In this document: in pieces, positions 1 through 8,261 of the stretch | Numbering within the stretch: position 1 is the stretch's first letter | Layout: every line of letters starts with the position of its first letter | Assembly (NCBI RefSeq): GCF_003258315.1 | Contig: NZ_CP030032.1 | Location: 1,278,001-1,342,000, forward strand | Direction of reading: 5' to 3' | DNA length: 64,000 nt | DNA from: Bradymonas sediminis | GTDB taxonomy: Bacteria > Myxococcota_A > Bradymonadia > Bradymonadales > Bradymonadaceae | The notes under the pieces: model-generated | What the model was told of the DNA's origin: nothing | The model's database searches: none | The model's input: only the letters and a program-made list of their open reading frames with translations | Made by a program: the position numbers and the translations under genes

Positions 1-729
1 GTGGGGCAGAACGTCGCCTTCGGTGTGGGCCGGGGAGCGCCCATCATCGACGAGCTATTGGAGCTCATCGGGCTCGCGCATCGGCGCGACGCAATGCCCG
101 GAGAACTCAGCGGTGGAGAACAGCAGCGGGTGGCGTTGGCGCGCGCGTTGGCCAGGGAGCCCGAAGTGCTCCTATTCGACGAGCCGTTTAGCAACCTCGA
201 CCCGGAGTTGCGAGCCGACCTGCGCCGCCAGACCTTCGAGCTGGTTCGCGACCGCGGGCTCACGACTTTATTGGTGACCCATTCGGCCGAAGAGGCGATG
301 GACGTGGCTGATCGCATCAGCGTGCTGCGCAGTGGGAAGCTTCTGCAGACCGGGATGGCGCGTACGCTGTATCAGCAGCCTTCGACGATCGAGGTCGCCA
401 GCGGGCTGGGGCCGGCCAACGTCCTAGAGGCTGAAGTGAGCGCCGGGGTTGTTCGCTGCGCGTTGGGCGAGGTGGAGTTGGGACGGGTTAGCGGCGACCC
501 TCGAGGCGAAGGGATATTGGTCATTCGGCCCGAAGATATCGTCGTGGCCCGGGGGAGCGGGGCGGTGCGTATCGTTCGGGAGCGGTTTCTTGGGGACCGG
601 GTTTTTCGCGAGATAGCGGTGGGCGGTCGCGTGTTGATGTCGTCGCGACCGGCGTGGGAGCCGGACGCGCAGGATCGTGCGATTCAAGTGCGCCGCGCGC
701 ATTGGATTCCGTTAAACCGAGGCGCCTGA
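1..729 (+). CDS. ABC transporter ATP-binding protein, 5'-truncated by the window edge
   Basis: The frame is open at base 1 and stops at TGA 727-729, so the first ~80-100 residues (Walker A, Q-loop) lie outside the window. What remains has the ABC signature LSGGEQQRVALARAL (about residues 36-50), Walker B VLLFDEP, the D-loop SNLD and the H-loop LVTHS. A C-terminal TOBE-like beta domain follows from about residue 135. The TOBE tail and the GQNVAFG lead-in are typical of importer ATPases of the FbpC/PotA/sulfate class, which energise uptake of iron, polyamines or oxyanions at the cytoplasmic membrane. The substrate cannot be read from this part. No permease or binding-protein gene follows, so partners, if adjacent, lie upstream. 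Confidence 0.93.
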   Translation: MGQNVAFGVGRGAPIIDELLELIGLAHRRDAMPGELSGGEQQRVALARALAREPEVLLFDEPFSNLDPELRADLRRQTFELVRDRGLTTLLVTHSAEEAMDVADRISVLRSGKLLQTGMARTLYQQPSTIEVASGLGPANVLEAEVSAGVVRCALGEVELGRVSGDPRGEGILVIRPEDIVVARGSGAVRIVRERFLGDRVFREIAVGGRVLMSSRPAWEPDAQDRAIQVRRAHWIPLNRGA

Positions 730-763
730 GCCACTCTGGATGCCGCATTTTTAGGGGTTGTCC

Positions 764-929
764 GGGTGCCACCCACGCCCTCCGTCTGGGTGCCACCCAC
801 GCTGACGAAGGGCCGGGTTGTCGGGGTGCCACCCACGCTGACGAAGGGCCGGGTTGTCGGGGTGCCACCCACGCCCTCCGTCGGGGTGCCACCCACGCTG
901 ACGAAGGGCCGTCCGTCTGGGTGCCACCC
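764..929 (+). repeat. REP-like palindrome array A (six copies)
   Basis: Six copies of the odd-centred palindrome GGGTGCCACCC start at 764, 788, 824, 860, 884 and 919. Spacing is 24, 36, 36, 24 and 35 nt. Two spacer types alternate: a short one (ACGCCCTCCGTC) and a long one (ACGCTGACGAAGGGCCGG then GTTGTCG). The same core recurs in either orientation at 2315, 2349, 3494, 3609, 3658, 3990 and 4025, always within 3 kb of the RAYT transposase gene at 1195-2151. Short palindromes clustered round a RAYT are the usual organisation of REP/BIME elements. Confidence 0.85.
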
Positions 930-1022
930 ACCCTAACAAAGGGTCATTTACGGGCACGAGAGCGTGTTTTGGCATCTTCGGCTGGTACGGAATCTGCCGC
1001 AGATTCGCCTTCTTATCGAGTC
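920..1022 (+). repeat. Long REP-linked unit, copy 1 (partner at 3495-3597)
   Basis: From the last palindrome of array A, about 100 nt align without large gaps to 3495-3597. Shared blocks include ACAAAGGG, ATTTA.GGGC, GAGAGCGTG, GGCATC and CCGCAG. It is a diverged longer member of the same family, lying just downstream (in transposase orientation) of the RAYT gene. No coding potential is seen in 730-1194 beyond these repeats. Confidence 0.6.
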
Positions 1023-1194
1023 CAGGCGCATCGGGTTTTCGCCGCGGGCAAAAGAGCCCGGATAGGTGTTCTAAGTGGAACAAGGTGAACGGCGCTTATT
1101 GGCGTTGGGCACACCGATTCCGTGGCCGCGACACGCGGGTGCGGGGATCGAATTGGCTGGAACGCAGCAACCCGGTAGGAGCACGTCTATAAGC

Positions 1195-2151
1195 TCAGGC
1201 GGGCCACTCGACTGCGACGAAAGGTGCAGGTCGCGGCGGTCCTCCCACGCAGGCCGTATAGCCCGGCGGGATGGTGCCTACAGGAAAGCTAGGTTTGGAC
1301 CTACCCTTGCGCCATCGGCCCATGGCGACCTTATAGGCGTCGGTGGTCGCCCATACCTGCTCCCGGTGCGCGTGACGAAGCTTTGGGCAGCCGCTGTGGC
1401 ATAGCGGGCGGATCGACTTCTTGGGAGCTTTGGGTCGATTGGACCAGTGTTTGCCCATGGCCTTGGCCGGGCCCGCACACCTGATGCGCCGCCTGGCGCG
1501 CTCCTTTTGAAGCTCGCGGGCACCGTCAGCGATATGCTCGCAGATCTTCGCCCGGGCCAAGACCGCGTCGAGGTCGTCGAACATCGGCGGCGTGGCCAGC
1601 TCGAGCCTGTAGGTTCGGTAGGCGTCTTTTATGCAGGCGCTGGCGTCTTTTCGTCGAAGCCGGCGTAGCTCCCGGCGGTCGAGCCACTCGCCGACCATCG
1701 GCTCCCCGGTCGTGTGGAAGTCCCAGGAACTCACCCCCGGCCAGTCCTCGATGTGGCGCACCAGGTGGTCGTTGCAGGGGTTGTTGAGCGTGTAACTAAG
1801 TCGGTCGAGGAATGCCTCGTCATCGAGGACCTGCTCGGACGAGTAGCGCCGCTCAAAGAAGTCACCCTCACGCCCGTGCAGCCGGTTGAGCTCCCGGGCG
1901 AGCGACGACTGGAAATCGCGCATAAACTCGGGCAGGTTCATAAACGGCGCCTGCACGAGCATATGGAAGTGGTTGCTCATGAACACGAACGCGAACAGAC
2001 GCACGTGGTGCATGGCCGCCGCCCGGGCCAGACACCCCAGGACGATGCGGTTGGCCTCCTTTGACGGCCGAAGAAAGAAGCGCTGCTGGAAGCAACGGTT
2101 GGTTACGAAGTGAATCGCCTCTGCCTGCTGAATGCGGATGCGTCGTCCCAT
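1195..2151 (-). CDS. REP-associated tyrosine transposase (RAYT, IS200-like Y1 HUH family)
   Basis: The 318-aa protein has the TnpA_REP fold signatures: an N-terminal strand EAIHFVTNRC (residues 11-20), the metal-binding HUH motif as NHFHMLVQ (H61, H63), and the helix DFFERRYSSEQV carrying the candidate catalytic tyrosine Y103. Residues 200-318 are a basic extension rich in R/K and P, longer than in minimal IS200 transposases. RAYTs are single-strand nucleases that act on REP hairpins and are usually domesticated, without their own terminal repeats. The flanks are loaded with GGTGCCACC palindromes (arrays at 764-929, 2315-2362, 3494-3672, 3985-4050), which are its likely substrates. ATG 2149-2151 has only a weak GAGA upstream. 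The gene is intact. Confidence 0.88.
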   Translation of the reverse strand: MGRRIRIQQAEAIHFVTNRCFQQRFFLRPSKEANRIVLGCLARAAAMHHVRLFAFVFMSNHFHMLVQAPFMNLPEFMRDFQSSLARELNRLHGREGDFFERRYSSEQVLDDEAFLDRLSYTLNNPCNDHLVRHIEDWPGVSSWDFHTTGEPMVGEWLDRRELRRLRRKDASACIKDAYRTYRLELATPPMFDDLDAVLARAKICEHIADGARELQKERARRRIRCAGPAKAMGKHWSNRPKAPKKSIRPLCHSGCPKLRHAHREQVWATTDAYKVAMGRWRKGRSKPSFPVGTIPPGYTACVGGPPRPAPFVAVEWPA

Positions 2152-2314
2152 AGTGGTTGTTCTCAGTCGCAGTCTCGTGATCGAAGATATCCCTCACTAT
2201 GGTTTTCGGCAGAACCCTCGAAATTGTTGCGTACTTTTTTTGAAAAGAGGCGATAGCGCGCACTCCCAGGGGCGTCGAGTTCCTGCTCTCAGCTGCATAA
2301 GGCGGGGTCGGTCG

Positions 2315-2362
2315 GGGTGGGTGGCACCTTGACATTTGGGGTTGGTCGGGGTGGGTTGCACC
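2315..2362 (-). repeat. REP-like array B (two copies, reverse orientation)
   Basis: GGGTGGGTGGCACC at 2315-2328 and the variant GGGTGGGTTGCACC at 2349-2362 are reverse-complement copies of the array A core, 34 nt apart. They sit upstream of the RAYT gene, so it is flanked by REPs in opposite orientation. The rest of 2152-2591 has no supported gene; 2363-2591 is relatively AT-rich and forms the leader of the next gene. Confidence 0.75.
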
Positions 2363-2591
2363 TTCACCTCAGCGTGAGTTGGGACGGTCGTTGAGTTTGG
2401 GTAGTTGGCCGGAGGGGTTTTTCATTCTCGTTTTGAATTCATTTCGCACCCACGCGTCGAACTCATATGCGTTTTTAAGCGGGAACGACGATTTTGGTGA
2501 ATGGAAATCGTCGTGTTTTGTTGGTATTGAACACGCATCATCAAATGGATTGTCTGGTTGGTTCATTATCCCCCCGAATGAGGAGAGAGAA

Positions 2592-3197
2592 ATGTTTGCA
2601 GGTTTTCAGAAGATGAGTCGTCTATTGGTCGCCGTCCTTGTGTTCTGTTTCGTTGGCGGGCTGGTCGGAGCAGAAGCGTCTGCCCAGGACAAGAGCCCGA
2701 CGGTCGTGATGAAGTTTGACGGCCAGTTGCCGACGAACAAAAAGATGTCGGCCAAGGACGCTGGCAAAATCTTGACCAAGCTCGCCGTCATCGAACACAG
2801 CGGTGAAAAGACGCAGAAGTTCGACACGTTCGTGGCCTTTTTCAAAGGCGGAAAGCTCACGAACTTCACCAAGAAAACTGTCAGCATCGGTGCAGACACC
2901 ACGCTCGCCGGCTCGAAGTGGTTTCCTGGCGACATGTTCTTTCCCGGCGACATGTTCTTTCCTGGCGATATGTTCTTTCCCGGCGATATGTTCTTTCCCG
3001 GCGACATGTTTTTGTCTGGCAGCGATTGGGTCAAGGGTGACGAAGAAACGTTGACGATGCTCGCCGCCAAAGCCGCGAAGTCGATGGGAGCAAAGAAGGG
3101 CGATGTTACTGTTTTGGCGGTCGCAGTGCCGGCCGATGCGAAGCTACGTGCGAAGACCAAGTACAAACCGTCCGCCATGCTGGTGCGCGGCAAGTAA
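2592..3197 (+). CDS. Secreted protein with five FPGDMF hexapeptide repeats
   Basis: 201 aa. The start is fixed by a strong purine-rich site (AGGAGAGAGA) just before ATG 2592. Residues 1-31 look like a signal peptide (hydrophobic VAVLVFCFVGGLVGA, then EASAQD), so the product is exported. Residues 111-140 are five perfect FPGDMF units encoded by an 18-bp tandem repeat; WF precedes and LSGSDW follows. The flanks are Lys-rich, with a lysine every few residues. I do not recognise the family. A Phe/Met/Asp repeat in an exported basic protein could serve metal binding or assembly, but that is speculation. The codon-level tandem repeat invites length variation between strains. The 500 bp downstream hold no supported gene. 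Confidence 0.75.
   Translation: MFAGFQKMSRLLVAVLVFCFVGGLVGAEASAQDKSPTVVMKFDGQLPTNKKMSAKDAGKILTKLAVIEHSGEKTQKFDTFVAFFKGGKLTNFTKKTVSIGADTTLAGSKWFPGDMFFPGDMFFPGDMFFPGDMFFPGDMFLSGSDWVKGDEETLTMLAAKAAKSMGAKKGDVTVLAVAVPADAKLRAKTKYKPSAMLVRGK
2922..3011 (+). repeat. 18-bp in-frame tandem repeat (5 units)
   Basis: Five consecutive units of TTTCCTGGCGACATGTTC or close variants (CCT/CCC, GAC/GAT), in frame with the coding sequence and encoding FPGDMF. The few differences are all synonymous, so the peptide is conserved while the DNA drifts. Confidence 0.95.
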
Positions 3198-3493
3198 CGG
3201 TCTTGCGCCTTCGACGACCTTGGGGCGCCGCTCGATCGTATTGAGGGTGGCAAACACTTAATTGCAGCCCGCAAATACACCGTTTCGAGCGGCATCCAAG
3301 GCGAGCGCCCAAACTGAGCGGGGCACGTCGTCGACTGGTACGGCAAGACAAGCCGCACCAGCGCCCCGGCTTACTATACCCCCACACGCACAATCTTGAG
3401 ATGTGAGCCGTCGACCACCGAGACATCCTCGGCGATGACGGCGCGCGTATGGTCACCCGCGATCGATTTGTTGTGTCAGGTCTCCGGATATCG

Positions 3494-3672
3494 GGGTGTC
3501 ACCCACCCCGACAAAGGGCTATTTATGGGCTTGAGAGCGTGATTCGGCATCGGTGACCGGGACGAGAAATACCGCAGCTTGGTCTTTTTTGTCGCGTCTG
3601 TCCGTCGAGGTGCCACCCACGCTGACGAAGGTCTGTCCGTCGTGGTGCGGTCGGTCGGGGTGGGTGGCACCC
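3494..3672. repeat. REP-like array C, mixed orientation, with long unit copy 2
   Basis: GGGTGTCACCC (3494-3504) opens a ~100-nt unit homologous to 920-1022. GGTGCCACCC (3609-3618) is a second direct copy with the GCTGACGAAGG spacer. GGGTGGGTGGCACCC (3658-3672) is an inverted copy. The array fills most of 3480-3690 between the FPGDMF gene and the small gene at 3698-3955. Confidence 0.75.
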
Positions 3673-3697
3673 TTACACTTGGCGCGGGGGCGTCGAG

Positions 3698-3955
3698 CTA
3701 GATCTCCGTGATATTGCTGAGCACTTGCATGCCCATGGTGGGGCGGTCGGCCCCAAAGAAGACGTCTGAGGCGTCGAAAAAGAAGGAGGGGCGGTCGGAG
3801 TTTTCTGCGCGCAATTGATAATTGATACGCACCCGAACATCGGCGTTCTGGACGGCCTTGAGCGCCTTTGTCCACGGGGTATCCGGGTCCCAGGGGCTCC
3901 CCTGAATGTGGGGCTGAGGTGCGCCACCGGGAGCTCTTTGGGCGCGCGCGCTCAT
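3698..3955 (-). CDS. Small hypothetical protein (85 aa)
   Basis: A real small gene is supported by a good ribosome-binding site: reading the minus strand, AGGAGG lies 11 nt before ATG 3953-3955. The N-terminus is Ala/Arg/Pro/Gln-rich and looks disordered. Residues 30-85 have globular character (KAVQNADVRVRINYQLRAEN, then a Phe/Asp-rich stretch ending in NITEI). There is no signal peptide or transmembrane segment, and I do not recognise the family. It lies downstream of, and on the same strand as, the cytochrome c gene, separated from it by REP array D, so co-transcription is possible. It could also be the surviving C-terminus of a larger gene. Confidence 0.5.
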   Translation of the reverse strand: MSARAQRAPGGAPQPHIQGSPWDPDTPWTKALKAVQNADVRVRINYQLRAENSDRPSFFFDASDVFFGADRPTMGMQVLSNITEI

Positions 3956-3984
3956 AGGCGCGGGTTCCTCCTCTTCCGGGGTTC

Positions 3985-4050
3985 GGTCGGGGTGGGTGGC
4001 ACCCTTACGCTTGGGGTTCGGTCGGGGTGGGTGGCACCCTTACGCTTGGT
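3985..4050 (-). repeat. REP-like array D (two tandem copies, period 35)
   Basis: Two head-to-tail copies of CGGTCGGGGTGGGTGGCACC followed by CTTACGCTTGG, with cores at 3990-4004 and 4025-4039. They lie directly 3' of the cytochrome c stop codon, where REP hairpins often act as transcript-end stabilisers or terminators. Confidence 0.8.
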
Positions 4051-4068
4051 TTTTTTGTGGGATTATTT

Positions 4069-4995
4069 TTATTTACCCGGCAACTCAATCTTCTGCGCCT
4101 TCATCGCCTCAAGATAGCTCCAGATGCTCGCCAGCTCAGCCTCGCTGAGGTGAGAGAACGCCGGCATCTGACTATAGCGAAATTGCTCCGGGTTCGAGAT
4201 ATAAGCGAGCACAAAGTCTCGGCTGCGGTACTCCGTGATATTCTGGGGGATATTCATCTCCGGGCCCACGCGCCCCCCGCTCAGGTTCACCGAGTGGCAA
4301 ACAATGCAATTCTGGCGAAACAGCGCATAGCCGCGCTGGGCGGGGTCGTCTTCCGGCAGGTCTGCGGGGCTCGCGTGGGCGTAGAGCGCCTCGTGCGAGC
4401 TGAGCGCGAACTCGGTGAGCTGCCAGGGGCGCGGGTGGGTCTGCTCATTTTGCTGGGAGTCCTTGACCCAGATCATATACAGCGGCGAGGGGTCTGCTTT
4501 TTTGGCCTCGATGGGCTCCCACCCCTTCGGCGGCTCGTCGGCAAAAGCCGCGTAGCCGCCTTCCTCAAACAGGCGCGCCCCGTGGGTGGGCACGGTATAG
4601 CCGTCGAGGGCGCCCAGCACGATGTCCTGGTCGGCGAGCGCCTCGGCGGTCTGTCCGAAGCCGTACGGAATGAGCTCGCGCAGCGAAAACGCCTGAAACG
4701 TCTTCTCTTTGTCGTAGAGCGGGTCGTGGACGGTGACCTCGTGGGTCGGCACATGCTCGATGAGCTCGGCCAGGCTGAAGCTTCGCGTCTGGCCGTCGGC
4801 GCCGGTGAATTTGACTGCGTGGCGTGAGCTTACCTCGTCTTTAGGGGGCTCGGCGGCGTCGGTCTTTGGGGCCAACGTGGGGGGCCCCGCGGCGTCGGGC
4901 TGCGGCGCCTCGGGCGCGCGCTCACAGGCGAAACTCGTGGCGGAAATCAGCAGGGCGAGCAGACGAATAAGGGGCGTGCAATTTTGTGTGATCAT
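4069..4995 (-). CDS. Exported c-type cytochrome with N-terminal extension
   Basis: 308 aa. The N-terminus is a signal peptide (LIRLLALLISATSFAC); Cys24 may be lipidated, although the lipobox is not canonical. An acidic Pro-rich linker (25-60) leads to a domain of about residues 60-215 (FSLAELIEHVPTHEVTVHDP ... HPRPWQLTEFAL). Its strand pattern vaguely recalls molybdopterin-oxidoreductase-type domains, but I cannot confirm that. Residues 220-305 form a class I cytochrome c: haem site CIVCH (C230, C233, H234) and a plausible distal Met in YSQMPAF. The protein probably carries electrons at the periplasmic face of the membrane. It stands alone between REP array D and the GGDEF gene, which is transcribed in the other direction. 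Confidence 0.85.
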   Translation of the reverse strand: MITQNCTPLIRLLALLISATSFACERAPEAPQPDAAGPPTLAPKTDAAEPPKDEVSSRHAVKFTGADGQTRSFSLAELIEHVPTHEVTVHDPLYDKEKTFQAFSLRELIPYGFGQTAEALADQDIVLGALDGYTVPTHGARLFEEGGYAAFADEPPKGWEPIEAKKADPSPLYMIWVKDSQQNEQTHPRPWQLTEFALSSHEALYAHASPADLPEDDPAQRGYALFRQNCIVCHSVNLSGGRVGPEMNIPQNITEYRSRDFVLAYISNPEQFRYSQMPAFSHLSEAELASIWSYLEAMKAQKIELPGK

Positions 4996-5246
4996 GGGGC
5001 AAAACGGTAAGTGAGAGTTGAAGGAGCGTGTTGGAAATGCGCGGTGATGCGTCGTACGTCGTGGTGTCTGTACTTAGCGCACGCGCGGCGTGTTGAGAAT
5101 ACGAATCGCTGTAGCCCGGCGTGTGCCTTCGGTCCAGCGCCCCAACGCGCCCGGACAGGGTTTGGGTCGCAGCCAGTGATTATGCTATTTAGAGCGCGTA
5201 GGCGCCGACACGTTTCCTAGTTCAACCGCACACACCGGAAGAGAAT

Positions 5247-7139
5247 ATGGCATTGGATGACGAGCCAACGATCGTGACGCGGGCGATGAGCGATGAGGTA
5301 TTCGAGGCACTGATCGAGCACCTTCCTGACGCCGTCGTCTTCGCGGACCTGGAGCGCCGGATGGAGTTCGTCAGCAAGGGGTTTGTCGAGATGTTTGGGT
5401 ACGAGCCCGAGGAGGTCATCGGTGAGAATACCCGCATGCTCTACGCCAATCCGTCGGACTTCAGCGCGCAGGGGAGCCAGCGATTTAACCCCAAGGCTGA
5501 CGTGGTCGCCGGGGCGTATATCGTCGAATATCGTCGAAAAGACGGGACGGTCTTCCTCGGTGAGACCCGCGGCGTGCCGGTGCGCGACGCCGATGGTCGC
5601 ACGCTCGGATATATGGGGATTGTCCGCGATGTCACCAAGATGGTGCGCGACGCCGAAGAGCTCCAGATCGTGCGCCACGAGTTGGCCGAGCGGCTGAATC
5701 GCTCTCAATTGCTCTTCGACCTGTCGACCCGCGAGTACCAGGGTGTCGAAGACCTTCTGGAATTTACGCTGGCGAGGGCCGCCAAGATCTTGGGAGAGCA
5801 GACGGCCATCTTTAGCCGCATCGCCGGGCAGCAATACGTCATCGAGGCGTTCGTCTCGCAGACCGGCCAGGCCGTCGAGCGCGGCACGGTATTTGAGCTC
5901 GGGAATACCTATTGCTCCATCATGCTCGACAGCGGCGGCGTCCTGCAGATTTCGCATATGGGCCAATCCGAGCACGCCGGGCACCCGTGCTACGAGAATT
6001 TCGCGCTCGAGTCCTATATCGGCGCGCCGGTCGAGATCGGCGGCAAAGTAGTCGGGACGCTCAATTTTACATCCAGCACGCCGCGCGTCGTCCGCCACCC
6101 GAAGGTCGATGAGGAGTTCGTCACCATGCTGGCAGGTTGGCTCGGGGTCTTCTTTGACCGCGCCCAAACCCAGCAGCGCCTCGCCCGGCAAAACCAGAAC
6201 CTCGACGCGATGGTCGAGCTGCAGGACCTGCTGCAGCGCGCCGAGCTCACCCAATTGGAGTCGGTGCGCGCGTTCGGCGAGTTCCTCTTTGAGCAGGTCG
6301 ATATCCTGGGCCTGGCGGTCGCGGTTTTCGACGGCGGGCGGCTGCGCGTGGTCGACGCGCAGGGCTCGCTCGACGCGCTGTCCGGCAACGAGCTGCCCGA
6401 GCAAATCGTCCCCGAGACGCCCGGCGAATTCGAGCGCCCGTCCCTGCAACGCTGGCAGACCTCGCGCAGCGCGATGCCAGGCGCCAGCATGACCCTTTGC
6501 GCCAACCTATCCTACGCCGGCCAGAGCGTCGGCGCGCTGGTGGTCGACGTCCGGGGCCAGGACGCCTTCGACCGCCGCGACCGCCCCATCACCGAGCTCA
6601 GCGCTGGCCTGCTCGCCGCCCGCCTGTCGGTCGTCCGACAATACGAGCGCGCCCAACACGAAGCGACCACCGACTCACTCACCGGCCTGTCGAACCGACG
6701 CGAGTCCATCCGGCGCATCGAGCACGCCCGGCGCAACGCCCCGGGCGCCCCGATCGAGCTGGCCATCCTCGACGTCGATGAATTCAAGAAGGTCAACGAC
6801 ACCCACGGCCACCTGGTCGGCGACGCGGTCCTTCGCACCCTCGCCGACACCCTGCAGGCCCACTTCCCCGAGGCCATCGCCACCGGCCGGCTCGGCGGCG
6901 AAGAGTTTATCGTCGCGTCCCACACACACGGAGAAGCGCGACTCGCCGACGCGCTGCGCGAGATGCTCCAGGCGTTCGGCGCGCACAAATTTAGCGCCGA
7001 CGGCGAGACCTTCTTGGTCACGTTCAGCGCCGGCGCGGCGCAGCTTGGGGAGAGTGAGGATATCTACGCGGCGATTGAGCGGGCGGATGCGGGGCTTTAT
7101 GAGGCGAAGCGGGGTGGGCGGGCGCGGGTGGTTGGGTAG
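5247..7139 (+). CDS. PAS-GAF-GGDEF diguanylate cyclase
   Basis: 630 aa. Domains in order: PAS (about 20-135, with VVFADLERRMEFVSKGFVEM), a linker helix, GAF (about 155-305), a second GAF-like or degenerate sensory region (320-440), and GGDEF (470-629). The active-site loop is GGEEF (G550-F554), with substrate-contact residues in DVDEFKKVNDTHGH, so c-di-GMP synthesis is expected. The RxxD inhibitory site usually found just before the loop is absent (FPEAIATGRL there), predicting no product inhibition. No membrane segment is seen, so it is a cytoplasmic sensor; GGAAG-type purines precede ATG 5247. Its last ~145 codons recur as a truncated copy at 24003-24430, and its last ~30 as a remnant at 8551-8640. 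Confidence 0.93.
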   Translation: MALDDEPTIVTRAMSDEVFEALIEHLPDAVVFADLERRMEFVSKGFVEMFGYEPEEVIGENTRMLYANPSDFSAQGSQRFNPKADVVAGAYIVEYRRKDGTVFLGETRGVPVRDADGRTLGYMGIVRDVTKMVRDAEELQIVRHELAERLNRSQLLFDLSTREYQGVEDLLEFTLARAAKILGEQTAIFSRIAGQQYVIEAFVSQTGQAVERGTVFELGNTYCSIMLDSGGVLQISHMGQSEHAGHPCYENFALESYIGAPVEIGGKVVGTLNFTSSTPRVVRHPKVDEEFVTMLAGWLGVFFDRAQTQQRLARQNQNLDAMVELQDLLQRAELTQLESVRAFGEFLFEQVDILGLAVAVFDGGRLRVVDAQGSLDALSGNELPEQIVPETPGEFERPSLQRWQTSRSAMPGASMTLCANLSYAGQSVGALVVDVRGQDAFDRRDRPITELSAGLLAARLSVVRQYERAQHEATTDSLTGLSNRRESIRRIEHARRNAPGAPIELAILDVDEFKKVNDTHGHLVGDAVLRTLADTLQAHFPEAIATGRLGGEEFIVASHTHGEARLADALREMLQAFGAHKFSADGETFLVTFSAGAAQLGESEDIYAAIERADAGLYEAKRGGRARVVG

Positions 7140-7254
7140 GCGGCCACTCATTTCGTTTTTATCCACTTCGCTACCCCTAAGTTGACGCCCCACACCCCTC
7201 CGAATTACTCTCACCGAGCATTCACACATCAGTTCTCAGCAGTAGTGCGCAAAA

Positions 7255-7336
7255 CCCGCCCATGCGGGCCCAGCGCTTTTGAGAGTGGGAAACGCGTAAC
7301 CTCGAATGGGCCGCGTGACGCGGCGAAATTACTGCG
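7255..7336 (+). promoter_or_regulatory. Conserved 5' leader with two hairpins upstream of the 283-aa gene
   Basis: Hairpin 1: CCCGC (7255-7259), loop CCAT, GCGGG. Hairpin 2: GCCGCG (7310-7315), loop TGA, CGCGGC (7319-7324), 24 nt before the start. Both recur upstream of copy 2, and in hairpin 1 only the loop differs (CCAT to CCAC). Retention of stems in a diverged duplicate suggests a functional leader or terminator/antiterminator, though recent duplication alone could explain it. Confidence 0.35.
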
Positions 7337-7348
7337 ATGGAGACGAGT

Positions 7349-8200
7349 ATGATGCACCCACGGTTGGGCGATAATCTGAATATGTATCGGTTTGGGATCG
7401 GGTCGATCCTCTTTGCGCTGGAGGAGGTCGAAGCCCTGGCGCAGTCGGCAGGCGAGGCCGAGCTGGAAGCGCGTTGTGCCCACGGGCGCGACAAAGCGCG
7501 GGCCGCGCGCCAGCTCCAATTCGATTGGGCGCGGCGCGACCGCAGTCGGCGTCTGGCGCGCCCCGAGGCGGTCGCGCGTGACCAGCAGGTCGACCGCACG
7601 CTGAGCCAGATCTACGGCAATATCAAGAATTTCGCGGGGATGGAGCGCGAGTCGCCGGTGCGCGAGACCGCGCGGCGCATGCAGGCCCAGCTCTTTCCGT
7701 TCGGGGTTTTCGAGATCACCAGCAAGACCTTCGAAGAGGAGCATAGCGCAGTCAAAGAGCTGCTGCGCCGGCTGCGCGCCGATTTCGCAGCCGAACTCGG
7801 CCAGCTCGCGCTCGAGCCGCTGGTCGACGACCTGGAGTGGCTTAACGCCCGATTCGGCGAGGAGCTCCAGACCGGCGAGCGGCTGAGCTGGGATGAGGTG
7901 CAGGCCGCGGTCAGCGAGGCCGAGGAAGCCTTCTACAAGGTGGTCTTCGATATATTTGGGCGCACGCTCGACGACCCCGCTCGCCGCGACGCGCTGCTCG
8001 CCCCGATCGCCGTGCAAAATGAGCGGATTGGGCAATATATGAAGCGTCGTGGGAGTGTGCCGAAGGTCGACCCGGATACCGGGGCGGTGGTCGAGGGCGA
8101 GGCGCTCGACGATGCCGACGCGCCGATTGAGGCTGATATCAATGCGCCCCACGACGAACAGGACCCCGTAACTCCCCAGCCGGCGCCGGTCGCCGAATAA
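7349..8200 (+). CDS. Helical protein of unknown function, copy 1 (283 aa)
   Basis: I chose ATG 7349 because GGAG lies 6-7 nt upstream; an in-frame ATG at 7337 has no ribosome-binding site. The protein is almost all helical, rich in Glu/Arg/Ala/Leu heptad-like stretches (about 20-240), with a short acidic Pro/Ala tail. It has no signal peptide, membrane segment or catalytic motif that I can see. A near-identical paralogue is at 24644-25495. Another mostly helical protein of similar size (51971-52750) may be a distant relative, but I could not align it convincingly. The family is not recognised; a structural or scaffold role is a guess. A strong terminator follows at 8214-8261. Confidence 0.8.
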   Translation: MMHPRLGDNLNMYRFGIGSILFALEEVEALAQSAGEAELEARCAHGRDKARAARQLQFDWARRDRSRRLARPEAVARDQQVDRTLSQIYGNIKNFAGMERESPVRETARRMQAQLFPFGVFEITSKTFEEEHSAVKELLRRLRADFAAELGQLALEPLVDDLEWLNARFGEELQTGERLSWDEVQAAVSEAEEAFYKVVFDIFGRTLDDPARRDALLAPIAVQNERIGQYMKRRGSVPKVDPDTGAVVEGEALDDADAPIEADINAPHDEQDPVTPQPAPVAE

Positions 8201-8213
8201 TCTCCTGCCTTGC

Positions 8214-8261
8214 GCGCGGCTCGGCCTCCTGTGTTTTGGGGGCCGAGCCGCGCTGTTTTAT
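8214..8261 (+). terminator. Rho-independent terminator after 283-aa gene copy 1
   Basis: Perfect 13-bp stem GCGCGGCTCGGCC (8214-8226) with GGCCGAGCCGCGC (8241-8253), then TGTTTTAT. The equivalent after copy 2 (25509-25557) has a mismatch. Confidence 0.85.

Noticed and set aside
3374-3471. Minus-strand peptide GDHTRAVIAEDVSVVDGSHL...
   Set aside because: Protein-like but only about 32 codons, with no start or parent gene; too little to call a pseudogene.
5217-6449. 410-aa open frame antisense to the GGDEF gene
   Set aside because: Mirror of the PAS-GAF coding frame; no ribosome-binding site and no recognisable domain.
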